Positions 18,745-28,492 are shown, counted from the first letter of the stretch. The stretch: DNA of 64,000 nucleotides from CAIRTM01 sp963723235 (GCA_963723235.1 CAVRPV010000004.1:62001-126000), one strand, 5' to 3'. Program-made: numbers and translations. The notes: generated by a model from the letters alone, not told the origin.

Positions 18745-19103
18745 ATGGAAGAGAAAAGCGGCAGACAACACGAGTACAGACCAGCCTGGAAATCATGACC
18801 AGCCATGGAGGCACCATCTCCGGCTCCCGCATAAGCAACATAAGCATTACCGGCGCATTTATTGTGACCAGCAACCCCCTGCCTGTCGATGATACGTTTA
18901 CCATACAGCTTCAACTGCCAGGCGTTGCCGCAATCATGACCATTGCTGTCCGGGTCGTATGGACGAAAACTCATAGCAACACGACTCCTGCGGGCATGGG
19001 CATAGAGTTCACAAACATCCTGCCGGAGCATCAAAAAAAACTGGCTGCTTTTATCGAACACAATAGTCAGCAAAACAGCAGCCAGAACCAGGCCACGGTT
19101 TAG
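18745..19103 (+). CDS. PilZ-domain c-di-GMP-binding protein, frameshift near the start
   Basis: The PilZ signature is here in two parts. The conserved N-terminal arginine motif (EKRQTTRVQTS) lies upstream of ATG 18795 in the same frame, and NISITGAFIVTSNPLP is the D/NxSxxG motif. Therefore the gene must start before 18795. ATG 18745 gives MEEK, and adding one A to the A4 run at 18754-18757 joins it to KRQTTR. About 119 residues after repair. The RxxxR-like motif, spaced as KRQTTR, should bind c-di-GMP. It lies just upstream of a QueG-like gene but with 86 bp between. Confidence 0.75.
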
Positions 19104-19189
19104 GTATAAGGGCAATACCGGAGATCAGGCCAGGCATTGGGGCAGTAAGAGAAAATAAATTTGCCCCCTTTACCGCTCCCTTTCCCATT

Positions 19190-20041
19190 ATGAATATCTC
19201 AAAAACAGACACAGTGCATTTTTTGCAGGCCTTCTGTGATGACTCTTCACGCAACCGTGTATCCGAGGCCGTAGCCCTTGCTCCTGAATGTGCGGGAATT
19301 CGCATGTACGACCGGCCGCTGGTCGGAGTGTCGTCGGCCCGGGATGCGTTATATAACGAATGCAAAAGGGCGGATGTTGTGGGCGAAAACCATATGCTGC
19401 CCTCGGAGTGGATGGACAGCGCGAAAAGTATTATATCCATATTCAATCCTTTCACGCGGCAGATCAAGGCCAGCAACGCCGGGGGCGCTATGCCCAGCCT
19501 CGAATGGCTGCACGGCAGGGTCCAGGGGCAGGAATATATCGTTGCGGCGGCACAGGCACTGGCTGAGCACCTGCGTTCACAGGGCGCTCAGGCGATAGTT
19601 CCCGCTGCGGACAAACGCTTTGAGGTTTACAAAGAGCCCAAAATATACAGCAACTGGTCGGAGCGGCACACGGCATACATTGCGGGACTGGGAACCTTCA
19701 GCCTGAACCGCGCCATTATCACTCAACAAGGCATAGCGGGTCGTTTTTGTTCGGTTATTACGGACATTGAGCTTGCAGCGGACGAGCGGCAGTACACGGG
19801 GCTCTACGATAACTGTTCTTTGTGCGGCGCATGCCGGCGGGCCTGCCCTGCTGACGCCATCAACAGGCACGGCAAGGCACACACTCCCTGCTACAGCTTT
19901 TTAGAAAAGGTGAATAACAAGTATCCGACGTATTACGGTTGCGGCAAATGCCAGTGCGGGATGCCCTGCGAGAGCGGCCTTCCGCCGACAAACCCTACGG
20001 CGGATTACAGCGTGATCAAAAACATTGATAGCGGAAATTGA
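19190..20041 (+). CDS. QueG-like iron-sulfur protein (epoxyqueuosine reductase relative)
   Basis: 283 residues. The C-terminal third has a ferredoxin motif, CSLCGACRRACPADAI, and a second cysteine group (CGKCQCGMPCESG) with four cysteines, like the double-cluster domain of QueG and reductive dehalogenases. The N-terminal domain resembles the cobalamin-binding part of that superfamily: AGLGTFSLNRAIITQQGIAGRFCSVITD is a close match to the family's GxxGxxxLx(I/T)xxxGxxxRxxxVxT. Many such stand-alone proteins have no known substrate, and I would not assign queuosine. No membrane or signal segment. An unusual start region with acidic helices precedes the conserved part. Confidence 0.75.
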   Translation: MNISKTDTVHFLQAFCDDSSRNRVSEAVALAPECAGIRMYDRPLVGVSSARDALYNECKRADVVGENHMLPSEWMDSAKSIISIFNPFTRQIKASNAGGAMPSLEWLHGRVQGQEYIVAAAQALAEHLRSQGAQAIVPAADKRFEVYKEPKIYSNWSERHTAYIAGLGTFSLNRAIITQQGIAGRFCSVITDIELAADERQYTGLYDNCSLCGACRRACPADAINRHGKAHTPCYSFLEKVNNKYPTYYGCGKCQCGMPCESGLPPTNPTADYSVIKNIDSGN

Positions 20042-20525
20042 GCTAGTGGTATTGGGGCGGACCAGGCGAAGGCAATTTGCCTGTCTAATAAAGTATTGTG
20101 AACGGTTCTAATAATCGGCTGTAGTTCTTTACAGGCGGGCGAGTCAATGGCACCATACCAATTTTTAAACGCAGGACAGTTGAAATTAGCATGGTGTCCT
20201 CGGATTTGAGCCCTGCTCAACGGCATGCCCGAAAGCGCTCCGCTGGTTCCCGGCGCGATCATCAAGGTAATCCACTGAACATGCAGGGTTAAGGTACTCA
20301 ACACATAAGGGACCCATGCCGGAAGGTATATTCGACTGAACGTTTGGTTACTTTTGTTTAATCTTGCTTTAATCATTAGTTCATTTCTTTGTTGTTTTTT
20401 TTCTTAAACGGTCAAAATCTTACAGACCCTTTCGCGTTTTTCAAACCCCCGGAAGGGAATTACTGCAGATTAACTCACAAACAGGCATTCAGTGCCTGAT
20501 CCTGACTCGCTGGTTCAAACCGCCT
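20042..20525. other. Gene-free stretch after the QueG-like gene
   Basis: 484 bp. A minus-strand open frame (20005-20376) and other short frames lack ribosome binding sites and resemblance to known families. From about 20400 to 20520 the sequence is AT-rich, then mixed. I see no tRNA: the TTCAAAC at about 20514 has no acceptor or anticodon arms around it. Confidence 0.4.
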
Positions 20526-21576
20526 ATGCTGAATCGTCATTCAATCCTGTGCTTCGCTACAGGGGCTTCGCTCCTTGCTGCCAAGCTCGCGGCAGTCGCT
20601 GTAAACCCGGTAAGCGCATCGACAGGTTTCTTTCCGCAATTGGTCGTCGTCGCCGTTGCATCCGCGCTGTTATGGGCCGGATTGCGCGTGCAAAGCGCCC
20701 CGGGAGAAAACCAGACTGCGAAGGCCTCCGCTCCTGCTTGTGACTGCCGGGTGTATAATGACGGGTTTCATCCTGACTGTCGCCTGGGTGGACCACAACC
20801 TGGCACAGCGGACTAACGCCAGCGTATACGACGCACCACATAAGGTGTGGGCGACGAGAGGTCTCGTCACTGACGGATCTGATGGCGCCCCGATTCGAGT
20901 TCGGAACTCGATCGAAAGCATCAGCTACGGGTTTGACAGAGGAGCCAGGGGCACCGAACTGGACGCGTACTACGATACGGAGATGAGCGAGTTTGTCGTC
21001 TCCCATTCGCACCGCTACGAAAAACCCAACGGCGCCCTGCTGACTCTGGGCACACTGTTCGAGGCTGTCGGGGAAGATGGCTGCTTCTGGCTCGACTGGA
21101 AGAATCTGCGCCACCTCAACAGAGACCAGCTTCAGGCTGCGCTCGCACGGCTGAAACAGATTACGGACCGGGGTGATCTGAGGAATCGCGTCTACGTCGA
21201 GGGGGAGGCACCCTTCAGTCTGCTGGCAGTCAGGCAGGCCGGCTTTCAAACAATCTATGATTGCAGGCCGCTGCTCGACTCGAACATCCTTGACCCGGTG
21301 ATCGTCGATGTGTTCAAGGCGGTCTACTACTTCGGGGGTTTCACCGCAATGAGCCTGAACAGCGGCACACGGACGGAGCCGATCTACGGGCGCAGCACGC
21401 GAATCCAGCTGCGCAACATCCCGCTATTCGTCTACCACGTACCCGATGACATGGAATTCCTGAAGGAGCTTGCGTCCTTGAGGGACGTGCGGGTCATCAT
21501 TATTCAGCAGGATATTGATCGTTTCGACTTTGTAACCGGCATAAAAGAAAAGGTGCCGGATTTATTTTCCCCCTAG
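20526..21576 (+). CDS. GDPD-like (PLC phosphodiesterase superfamily) membrane protein, frameshifted
   Basis: The 5' part encodes a hydrophobic region (FFPQLVVVAVASALLWAGL) in one frame and the rest continues in another from about 20738 (PPLLLVTAGCIMTGFILTVAW). Together they give a membrane-anchored N-terminus with two or three helices. The large C-terminal domain resembles glycerophosphodiester phosphodiesterases: RGARGTELDAYYDTEMSEFVVSHSH matches the G-x-ExD...VxxHD region, and a FWLDWKN strand follows. The classical first HR motif is degenerate (WATRG), so activity is uncertain. The split may be an indel, or the gene may start at ATG 20656. It is followed at once by a VanZ gene, suggesting a cell-envelope role. 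Confidence 0.6.
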
Positions 21577-21592
21577 ATTTGGAAACCATACA

Positions 21593-21964
21593 ATGCCAAG
21601 CTTATTAAAAACCATCAAGACCTATTGGATTGTCCTCACCCTGGCAACCCTTGCTGCAATCACCTTCCTGTCGCTCTCGCCTTTGCAGCAATTGCCGCCG
21701 GTGCCGGGCACAGACAAAACCCATCATCTGATCGCATATGCATTGTTGATGTTTCCAACCGCATTGCGAAAACCAAAGAATTGGCTCTTGATCGGTTTGC
21801 TTTTTATTGCCTACAGTGGCGCGATTGAACTGATACAACCATATGTAAACCGCTACGGCGAGTGGCTGGACATGCTGGCAAACGTAACTGGTGTGGTGTG
21901 CGGTGTACTTGCGGCAGGGCTGGTTAACCTGCTGTCATCCGGCAATAAAAACTTTTCCCGGTAA
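21593..21964 (+). CDS. VanZ-like small membrane protein
   Basis: 123 residues with four predicted membrane helices. The family signature is DKTHHLIAYALLMFPTA (the DKxxHxxxY motif), followed by the C-terminal GAIELIQPYVNRYGEWLDMLANVTGVVCG, with the E-x-x-Q and D-x-x-A-N pattern. Members are widespread. VanZ itself gives low-level teicoplanin resistance, but most have no known role. It begins 16 nt after the GDPD-like gene, so the two form an operon. The start ATG 21593 is preceded by GAAACC and a weak site. Immediately downstream is a REP-like palindrome. Confidence 0.85.
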   Translation: MPSLLKTIKTYWIVLTLATLAAITFLSLSPLQQLPPVPGTDKTHHLIAYALLMFPTALRKPKNWLLIGLLFIAYSGAIELIQPYVNRYGEWLDMLANVTGVVCGVLAAGLVNLLSSGNKNFSR

Positions 21965-21965
21965 A

Positions 21966-22021
21966 AAAGCGTGTAGCGCCCTCTTCGGTGGACACGCTTC
22001 GCGAGTCCACCCTACTTCTCC
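21966..22021 (-). repeat. REP-like palindrome, GTAGGGTGGAC type
   Basis: GGTGGACACGCTTCGCG followed by AGTCCACCCTACTTCTC, the reverse of the copy at 10027-10065. It occupies the gap between the VanZ gene and the convergent pyrophosphorylase gene, so it may also act as a bidirectional terminator. Confidence 0.65.
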
Positions 22022-22038
22022 GCAAAACTCTCAATAAC

Positions 22039-23431
22039 TCAGCCAAGGTACAGCGGCGAGGAGAGGTCAATATCCGGGTTTATTTTTTCAGACAGCTCCT
22101 GCGCATCAAGCGCAAACAGCGGGCTGATTTCAATCTCGAGGTTTTCGGGGATGTCGCGTCCGGGCAGGGCCCGGGCGAGCCAGGATCGGGCGCGCTCCAG
22201 CATGGCGGCCTTCGCGCTTGCGGGTGAGTCCGCTCCGTTGGCGTTTTTCACGGGCGAGAACTCCTCTTCGCGCGGCACTTCCAGCGTGACCGACGTCTCG
22301 GCAAAACCGAGCGCGTCGAAAATAAACATCTCAAACTTGATGCCCTTGACGCTCCCCTCAGCAAGGCGGCCATCCCGGCATTCCAGACAGGCAATGTTCT
22401 TCACTGCGCTGTGATAGGGCAAGTGAAAATCAGCACGCCTGACGAGCTTCTCCACAAAAGCAGCGGTTAAGCATATGCACGGCGATATTGGCGCTCTTGA
22501 AGCGCAGGGAGCCGTCGGGGAGTTTTTCAGCAACCTGCTCAGGCGTGAGCTCGCTGTACTCGATGCAGCCAAGACGCCCGTTTACGCGGCCGATTATGCC
22601 GACTTTCTCGCACGGGTCGGTCTTGCGCACGACCTTGGTTGACATCTGGGCGCTCCGGTCGATATGGGCGCCTACAAAAAGCGGATCGGCAATGCTGACC
22701 AGCGGATTGTCGACCTGAAAATAAAATATTTCATCAATGCCGAGCTCTGCCATAGCATCCAGAGCGCCGCTGTCCTGCAGGGCATACAGTGACCCGCCGT
22801 GCCCGTTGGGGTTCTTGAACAGGTGTCCGTCGCTGCCCACGATCAATTGGCCGTCCAGATCAAGCGAGGGAATCTGCTTCTGCACGATGAAGCGCACGTC
22901 TCCCGGCTGCAGGCCAAAGAAGCTGTGTTCTTTGAAAAAACCAACGGTTGCCTGATTATTTTCGCCCGAGGTGAGAATATACCATGGCAGCCTCGCGCCG
23001 TAGCGGCGCTGCAGGGCCAGCACCTGTTCGGCAAACAGCTGAAACAGGCTTTTTGACTTCAGGGGTGAAACCGGAAAGCAGCCCTTGGGTCCGTCAAAGC
23101 CAAGCCGCGATCCCTGGCCGCCGGCCACCAGGTACAGGGCCACGCGCCCGTCGCTCAGAGCCTGGCAACCGAGAGCGCTCAAGCGCGCGCACTCCGCGCT
23201 GTCGCAGGCCCCGCTGCCCGGGCTCAAAAGCTCGGCTTCCTGAAATTTTTTGTCAGCGTGCCCGCTATCGGCTGTATAGTTCTGATACCGCTCTGCAATC
23301 TCGGAAAAATCAAGCTCGTCCAGCTCCTGCAGCAGAGCATTGCGCTTCTGTTGGTCAAGCAGGTCCAGACAGCGCAGCAGACGGTGCTGCTTGTACTCTG
23401 TAAGCAGGTTTTTAATATCTTCACGATTCAT
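22039..23431 (-). CDS. UDPGP-type (UAP1/AGX-like) UDP-sugar pyrophosphorylase, frameshifted
   Basis: Type-1 UDPGP family: LYLVAGGQGSRLGFDGPKGCFPVSP is the nucleotide-binding loop, VGSDGHLFKNPNGHGGSLYAL the uridine/sugar region and IDEIFYFQVDNPLVSIADPLFVGAHI the catalytic strand. This resembles eukaryotic UDP-GlcNAc pyrophosphorylase more than bacterial GlmU or GalU. It would make UDP-GlcNAc, UDP-GalNAc or UDP-Glc. Near 22458 the frame shifts in a T4 run; taking one T out gives MLNRCFVEKLVRRADFHLPYH, a natural continuation. ATG 23431 is preferred over the upstream TTG. Length after repair is about 464 residues, typical. GalT and GH57 genes lie nearby. Confidence 0.85.
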
Positions 23432-23471
23432 ATACAATCCGCATAGTCCCTGACAGGGTGGTTATACGTTT

Positions 23472-23589
23472 AGGTGGCTTTGAAAAAGCTCTGCTGCGTT
23501 GCGCTCATCATCGTCACTGCGCGTACGAAAGTACGTCTCATTCCTCATGATTTCGCCCGCATTGCATCTATGCGTTTTTGAACAGCCTG
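23472..23589 (-). repeat. Palindromic repeat A, copy 4 (reverse orientation)
   Basis: 118 bp, reverse strand. On that strand it starts AGGCTGTTCAAAAACGC and ends GCTTTTTCAAAGCCACCT, with the core GAATGAGACGTACTTTCGTACGC. It fills the gap between the response-regulator gene and the pyrophosphorylase gene. Confidence 0.88.
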
Positions 23590-23603
23590 TGTAAAACGAC
23601 TTT

Positions 23604-23954
23604 TTAGGCAAGCAGATACGCAACTTTTTCAAACAGACCCTCAAGATTGGCCGACTTCACGATATAGTCATCCGAGGCCCAGGTCTCCAGATTCTGCCTG
23701 TATTCGCCATAGGCCGTACACAGGATAACCGGCACATCGGTGTCGGACTCCCGGATGCGGCGCACAAGTTCAATACCATCCATGCCGGGCATCTTGATGT
23801 CGATCACCAGCAAGTCCGGCTGTGCTTCAGTGAATTTCTCAAGAGCCTCCTCGCCGCTCGCAGCGACCACGACTTCATAGCCCGCTTCCTCAAACTCTTC
23901 GCGGTACAGAAGCCGTATGCTTTCCTCATCATCGGTAAAAAGTATGGTTGCCAT
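23604..23954 (-). CDS. Single-domain response regulator (CheY-like)
   Basis: About 116 residues, receiver domain only. The acidic pair and phospho-Asp are seen as FTDDEESIR and LLVIDIKMPGMDGIEL (Asp in VID), the Thr/Ser position is in LCTAYG and the Lys in YIVKSANL. No output domain, so it would act by protein contact or as a phosphorelay step. ATG 23954 is chosen: AGGGAAGGGGGA lies just before it, and the extra upstream residues are not receiver-like. No histidine kinase gene is adjacent; galT begins upstream on the same strand. Confidence 0.88.
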   Translation of the reverse strand: MATILFTDDEESIRLLYREEFEEAGYEVVVAASGEEALEKFTEAQPDLLVIDIKMPGMDGIELVRRIRESDTDVPVILCTAYGEYRQNLETWASDDYIVKSANLEGLFEKVAYLLA

Positions 23955-24042
23955 TGTGTGTCCCCCTTCCCTGCTGTGTTGCACAGGGCCCACAGCCGCT
24001 CCTTCAGCACAAAAAGCAACGACGGCAAGCCTTTGCTACAGG

Positions 24043-25038
24043 CTACTCAACCGCGATGTCGCGCAGATACTGCGCGGCCTGCTCAGGCGGCGTAGGATTG
24101 ATGTAAAATCCCGAGCCCCATTCAAACCCGGCTACTTTCGTAAGCCGCGGTATGATTTCAAAATGCCAGTGATAAAAATCACTCACGTCTTTGTTGAAAG
24201 GCGCTGTGTGCAGCATAAAGTTGAACGGGGGGAATCCGAGGGCCTTGTTGATTTTTTTAAAAACGATGCTCATGATTTCAGCCAGAGAAACCAGCAGGGA
24301 ATCTGCAGTGTCTTCAAAGGCGGCCAGATGATTGCGCGGCAGGATATGCGTCTCAAAGGGAAAACGCGGAGCGAATGGCTCAATAGCGATACAATCATCA
24401 TTCCGGGCTACCAGGCGTCGGCCGTCGGTCAACTCCTGTTGTATAATGTCACAAAACACGCAATGGCGCTTGTAAGTGAAATAGGCCTGTGCTCCGTCCA
24501 GTTTTTCGATGACCCGCCTGGGGATGACCGGCAGGGCGATGAGCTGGGAATGCGGATGCTCAAGGGTTGCCCCGGCAGCCTCGCCGCAGTTTTTAAACAC
24601 GGAGATGTAGCGCAGACGGTTATCCTGCTTGAGCACATTCAACCGGTTTTTGAAGGCAAACAGAATATTGGCAAGGGCTGCAACCGGCATGCTTGAAAAG
24701 GTGGCCGCATGGTCGGGCGTTTCAATAATGACCTCGTGGGCGCCCACGCCGTTCATGATGTCGTACATGCCCTCGGAGCGCTTATTCAGGCTGCCCTCCC
24801 GTATCAGGGCCGGAAATTTATTCGGTACGACCCGCACGGTCCAGTCCCGGGCGTTCGAGCGCTCAGCGGGCACGGCAAAGACTTCCGACGGGGTTTTATC
24901 TTCATTGCCCGGGCACAGCGGACAAAACCCCCCGCGCGGCTTGGCTGGCTCAACCATAAGGTCGGAAGGCCGCTTGGCGCGCTCGGTTGAAATAATAACC
25001 CAGCGCCCTATTACAGGATCTTTTCGAAGCTCAGACAA
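24043..25038 (-). CDS. galT: Galactose-1-phosphate uridylyltransferase
   Basis: HIT-superfamily enzyme of the Leloir pathway that swaps UMP between glucose-1-P and galactose-1-P. The active site HPHSQ (in GATLEHPHSQLIALP) carries the nucleophilic His. The zinc sites are CPLCPGN near residue 40, with CVFCDII and the later HWHFEIIPR. Length 331 is the normal bacterial size. It sits between a response regulator and a GH57 gene on the same strand, and near the UDP-sugar pyrophosphorylase, so a sugar-nucleotide/glycan-storage cluster is likely. The frame is intact throughout. Confidence 0.92.
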   Translation of the reverse strand: MSELRKDPVIGRWVIISTERAKRPSDLMVEPAKPRGGFCPLCPGNEDKTPSEVFAVPAERSNARDWTVRVVPNKFPALIREGSLNKRSEGMYDIMNGVGAHEVIIETPDHAATFSSMPVAALANILFAFKNRLNVLKQDNRLRYISVFKNCGEAAGATLEHPHSQLIALPVIPRRVIEKLDGAQAYFTYKRHCVFCDIIQQELTDGRRLVARNDDCIAIEPFAPRFPFETHILPRNHLAAFEDTADSLLVSLAEIMSIVFKKINKALGFPPFNFMLHTAPFNKDVSDFYHWHFEIIPRLTKVAGFEWGSGFYINPTPPEQAAQYLRDIAVE

Positions 25039-25164
25039 CAGTCAACCTCCTGTAACAGCTCGATGTGAAACATGCCCGGCACATATACTGCCGTTCAAAC
25101 GCATGCAATCAAAAATCAGGCCGGAACATGATCGTGCCGTGCTGATTCACACCGGCACGCTCAC

Positions 25165-27375
25165 TCATGTCTGGTTGTAGTAGATTTTTGATGTTTTTTC
25201 AAACCGTTTCTTTTTCCCCTTAAACAGCGCCACAAAAAGTTGAAATGATTGGGTTAGGTGCTCCTGCGGTTCCAGGCGAACCTTGCGGTGCAGCAGCAGG
25301 GTTGAATGCTGATAGCTGCACTCAAATTCATTTTCCGACCGGGCAACCGTTTCAAGCGGCAGCACCCAGACTCCTGTTGCGGGCTGGGCGCCCAGGCGCA
25401 CCTCCATACCGCTCCATTCGTCTACCATACTGAAGGCCTCAATATTGCCGAACGCGGCCCTGGTGTTCATCAGCAATTCGCGGTCAGGAAAACCGGCAAA
25501 ACGGTAATAGCGCAGGCGGTCATCGCCCGCCAGAAGCGTCAGGTTAAGCTCGGTTCCGAACCACAGCTCAAGCGCCTGACCGGACATGTTGTGCAGCTCA
25601 TAGGCAACATCCAGACGCATGTCACGATAATCCATGGTGAAGCGTTTCGTGATGCGCACCGGGTGCTCTTTGGCATTGTGGGTAATAAACCCGTCGCGGG
25701 TCAGCGTTATGCATGCGCTTTTCCCGGCAGGATCGCAGTCGGTCTGCCCGACAACGTAGGGAGCCTGAACAAAATCACCCAGCTCGGGATACTGGGACTG
25801 AGAAAAGCTCTCCAGTGTGGTTGTGCTGCCCAGGAAATGATCCATAAAGCTGTAGCGCCGATACCAGTCATAGGCGATTTTCGACTGCAGGGCCGCTATG
25901 GTTTCAGCCGGGATCAATCCGGTCGCCATAGACTGGGCTGACAGGGATTTGCCGCCGTTGATATTTTCACGCTTCAGGAAACGGTGATAACTCTCCATGC
26001 GGCGGCTGAGTGTGTTGGTTATATTAAAGCAGCGCGGCTTGACATCAAGTTCAACAAGCGCACCGCCCTCTTCCGGTGCAAACAATGCGCTCAAACCGGG
26101 GCTGTCGCAGCGCAGCATGCGCGTTCCGTCACAGCGGAAGTCAAAGGCCTCACAGCCCGGCTCCTGTGGAGCTGCCCGGTCCAGAAGATTCTCGGCACTG
26201 ATCAGATGCTCATAGACGGCATGACGCAGATAATTAAGATACACTCCTCCAAAGATACCATGCCAATAGGCGCAATTGCACTGGGCCTTATAGAGTTCAA
26301 CCTGTGCCTCGGCCAGATGCGTCTGCGTGTCGGCCGATGCTGCGGGCTGCAGACTCTCCAGCCGCTTGCTGACCCTCAGCATCTTTTTGTGCATGTGATT
26401 GGCTTCCGGATACTTAATCAAAAAGTTGCTCCAGCAGCCGCCATGGATAAAGGAGCGGTATTGCTCCTTCATGCGTGAGTCTTCAAGCGCATGCAGCATG
26501 TCCTCAAAACGGACAACCGCATCCGCTGGCAGGGCCCATTCCATCAGCTCATCATAGGAAAGACTCGGTAGATAAATACTTCCGGTGGCCGGAGCAGCAT
26601 CCAGGTACTCGCTGAACGTGGTCATCTTAATCATGTCGCTGTTTTCTTCCAGAGCCGTGAAAAACTGCTCAAGCCAGCCATCCCCATACACCGATTTTGC
26701 CGTGCCGGGCCACAGGCCGAATTTTTCACCGTCATCACCATACGTCACGGCAATGGGATGCTCGGCGCCGGCCATATAGCGCAGACTGGCGATGGTTTCA
26801 CCGGGTGGTTTGAAAGGAATGCTGTAGCGCATCTGGCGGTTGATGGGAAAAATCGCCAGCGGGCTGCCGTTGCGCTCGGTCATGTAATACCCATGGATCT
26901 GTTCAGCGGGTATGCCTGCATGCAGGAGATGCGTGCTGTCCAGAAGCGTATATGACAGCCCGGCGTCGGCGATCAGGCGCGGCAGCACCGGATCCCAGAC
27001 GCGCTCTGCCAGCCAGATCCCCCGGGGCTTGCATCCCAGGTAGCGCTCAAGGAATGTATTCATCATGCTGATCTGGCCGGTGATATCCGGCTCGCGCAGG
27101 GCCATAAAAATCGGCTCGTAGAATCCCCCGCTCAGCAGCTCAACCTGATTGCGCTCAATCAGCAGGCGCAGCCGTTCCAGTATCTCCGGCGCGTGCGCAG
27201 TCATCCATTCCAGCAGGGTGCCGGAATAATGCAGACAGACCCGGATGAGCGGATGGCGCTCAAGATGGTCAAGCAGAGGGATATAGGCTTTTGTAAATGC
27301 GTCCCGAAAGAGATGGTCGAGGTTGCCGACGGGCTGGTGATTATGGATACAGAAAAGAAAATAAACTTTTTTCAT
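25165..27375 (-). CDS. GH57 alpha-amylase/4-alpha-glucanotransferase with DUF1925/1926
   Basis: The catalytic barrel runs to about residue 300. Motifs: HNHQPVGN (11-18), GGFYEPI (83-89), WLAERVWDP (121-129) with nucleophile E124, and TYGDDGEKFGLWP (211-223) with acid D214. These positions agree with the Thermococcus litoralis glucanotransferase (E123, D214). After it come the DUF1925 helical region and the large C-terminal DUF1926 beta domain (residues about 430-730). It should disproportionate or hydrolyse alpha-1,4-glucans such as glycogen. I use ATG 27375, which begins the conserved MKKVYFLFCIHNHQP. No signal peptide, so cytoplasmic. It lies upstream of galT on the same strand. Confidence 0.9.
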   Translation of the reverse strand: MKKVYFLFCIHNHQPVGNLDHLFRDAFTKAYIPLLDHLERHPLIRVCLHYSGTLLEWMTAHAPEILERLRLLIERNQVELLSGGFYEPIFMALREPDITGQISMMNTFLERYLGCKPRGIWLAERVWDPVLPRLIADAGLSYTLLDSTHLLHAGIPAEQIHGYYMTERNGSPLAIFPINRQMRYSIPFKPPGETIASLRYMAGAEHPIAVTYGDDGEKFGLWPGTAKSVYGDGWLEQFFTALEENSDMIKMTTFSEYLDAAPATGSIYLPSLSYDELMEWALPADAVVRFEDMLHALEDSRMKEQYRSFIHGGCWSNFLIKYPEANHMHKKMLRVSKRLESLQPAASADTQTHLAEAQVELYKAQCNCAYWHGIFGGVYLNYLRHAVYEHLISAENLLDRAAPQEPGCEAFDFRCDGTRMLRCDSPGLSALFAPEEGGALVELDVKPRCFNITNTLSRRMESYHRFLKRENINGGKSLSAQSMATGLIPAETIAALQSKIAYDWYRRYSFMDHFLGSTTTLESFSQSQYPELGDFVQAPYVVGQTDCDPAGKSACITLTRDGFITHNAKEHPVRITKRFTMDYRDMRLDVAYELHNMSGQALELWFGTELNLTLLAGDDRLRYYRFAGFPDRELLMNTRAAFGNIEAFSMVDEWSGMEVRLGAQPATGVWVLPLETVARSENEFECSYQHSTLLLHRKVRLEPQEHLTQSFQLFVALFKGKKKRFEKTSKIYYNQT

Positions 27376-27436
27376 GATCGCCCCGGCAAAATCTGCGGTG
27401 TGACGGTTGGAAATCAGGCGGACCTGGGCAGGATGA

Positions 27437-27802
27437 TCATGCCTGGCGGGCTTTTTCCTTGCGTTCCTGTTCTTCCTTACACTCAATGCACAGCGTGGTT
27501 ACCGGCCGCGCTTCAAGCCGCCGGGCGCTGATTTCGCATCCGCATTCTTCACAAATGCCGAAAGAACCGTCTTCGATCCGCTCAATGGCTTTCTCAATTT
27601 TTGAGATAAGCTTGCGCTCACGGTCGCGTATGCGCAGCGTAAAATTACGATCAGACTCAAGCGTGGCGCGGTCATTCGGATCGGGAAATGTTTCATCATC
27701 ATCATTCATTTCCACGACTGTATCGCTAGCACCGTTTACAAGCACTTCCCTGCGCTGTTCAAGCAGGGTTTTAAAAAACTCAAGCTGTGTTGTATTCACG
27801 GT
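27437..27802 (-). CDS. DksA/TraR-type zinc-finger regulator
   Basis: About 121 residues. The N-terminal coiled coil (LEFFKTLLEQRREVLVNGA, DRATLESDRNFTLRIRDRERKLISKIEKAIERI) is followed by the C4 zinc finger, CEECGCEISARRLEARPVTTLCIEC. The coiled-coil tip has Asp-rich NDDDETFPDPNDRAT, like DksA. DksA binds RNA polymerase's secondary channel and, with ppGpp, controls rRNA and amino-acid genes. GTG 27802 is chosen because GGAGGATAACC precedes it; longer starts have no such site. It lies 59 nt upstream of the GH57 gene and 89 nt after moaC. Confidence 0.88.
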   Translation of the reverse strand, partial: TVNTTQLEFFKTLLEQRREVLVNGASDTVVEMNDDDETFPDPNDRATLESDRNFTLRIRDRERKLISKIEKAIERIEDGSFGICEECGCEISARRLEARPVTTLCIECKEEQERKEKARQA

Positions 27803-27891
27803 TATCCATCCTCCGCGCAAAAAAGTGTCCGAAAAAGCAATGGAATATATCACGAAACGATGTGAAACAAAATACTTTTTTAGACTTCCGT

Positions 27892-28377
27892 TTATCGCTC
27901 ACCCGTGTAGGTATAGGTACCGCTTTTGCCGCCGCTTTTTTTTAACAGGCGAATATCGGAAATGCTCATGGACCGGTCGATGGACTTGCACATGTCATAC
28001 ACCGTCAAACAGGCGGCTGATACGGCCATCAGGGCCTCCATCTCAACCCCGGTACGGTCAATAATCTTTGCCGTGGCCTGCACTTCAATCTGATGGTGTC
28101 CGGGATGCGGAATAAACTGCATGGAAACCGATGTCAGATTAAGCGGATGGCACATGGGAATAATTGTTCCGGTTTTTTTAGCTGCCATAATACCGGCAAC
28201 CTGTGCCACGGCCAAAACGTCGCCCTTCTGTATGCGTCCACTCATAATCCGTTCAAAGGTTTCCGGCAGCATGGAGACGGTGCCCGTGGCAACAGCCTCC
28301 CGCAGGGTGGGGTTTTTTTCGCTCACATCAACCATGCGAGAGCGCCCTGATTCATCAAAATGCGTCAAATCATTCAT
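27892..28377 (-). CDS. moaC: Cyclic pyranopterin monophosphate synthase
   Basis: 161 residues. Together with MoaA it makes cPMP from GTP in molybdenum cofactor synthesis. Signatures: HFDESGRSRMVDVSEKNPTLREAVA at the N-terminus, KGDVLAVAQVAGIMAAKKTGTIIPMCHPLNLT (substrate pocket, with Lys and His) and GVEMEALMAVSAACLTVYDMCKSID (catalytic Asp and Lys). Full length and intact. No other moa gene lies nearby. It is the first gene of a minus-strand run moaC-dksA-GH57-galT-regulator with gaps under 150 bp. Confidence 0.92.
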   Translation of the reverse strand: MNDLTHFDESGRSRMVDVSEKNPTLREAVATGTVSMLPETFERIMSGRIQKGDVLAVAQVAGIMAAKKTGTIIPMCHPLNLTSVSMQFIPHPGHHQIEVQATAKIIDRTGVEMEALMAVSAACLTVYDMCKSIDRSMSISDIRLLKKSGGKSGTYTYTGER

Positions 28378-28492
28378 CCGGTGTTCTCCTGCTATATGTG
28401 GACTCTCTAAAATATATCATGAATTCCCCTCAAAAAAACAAATTTTTATGCGCCCACACCCTCAGCAACATCCTGAGGCATGAAAACAGCGG

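Noticed and set aside
20500..20530. TTCAAAC reminiscent of a tRNA T-loop
   Set aside because: No acceptor, D or anticodon arms can be folded around it. I found no tRNA or rRNA gene anywhere in the window.
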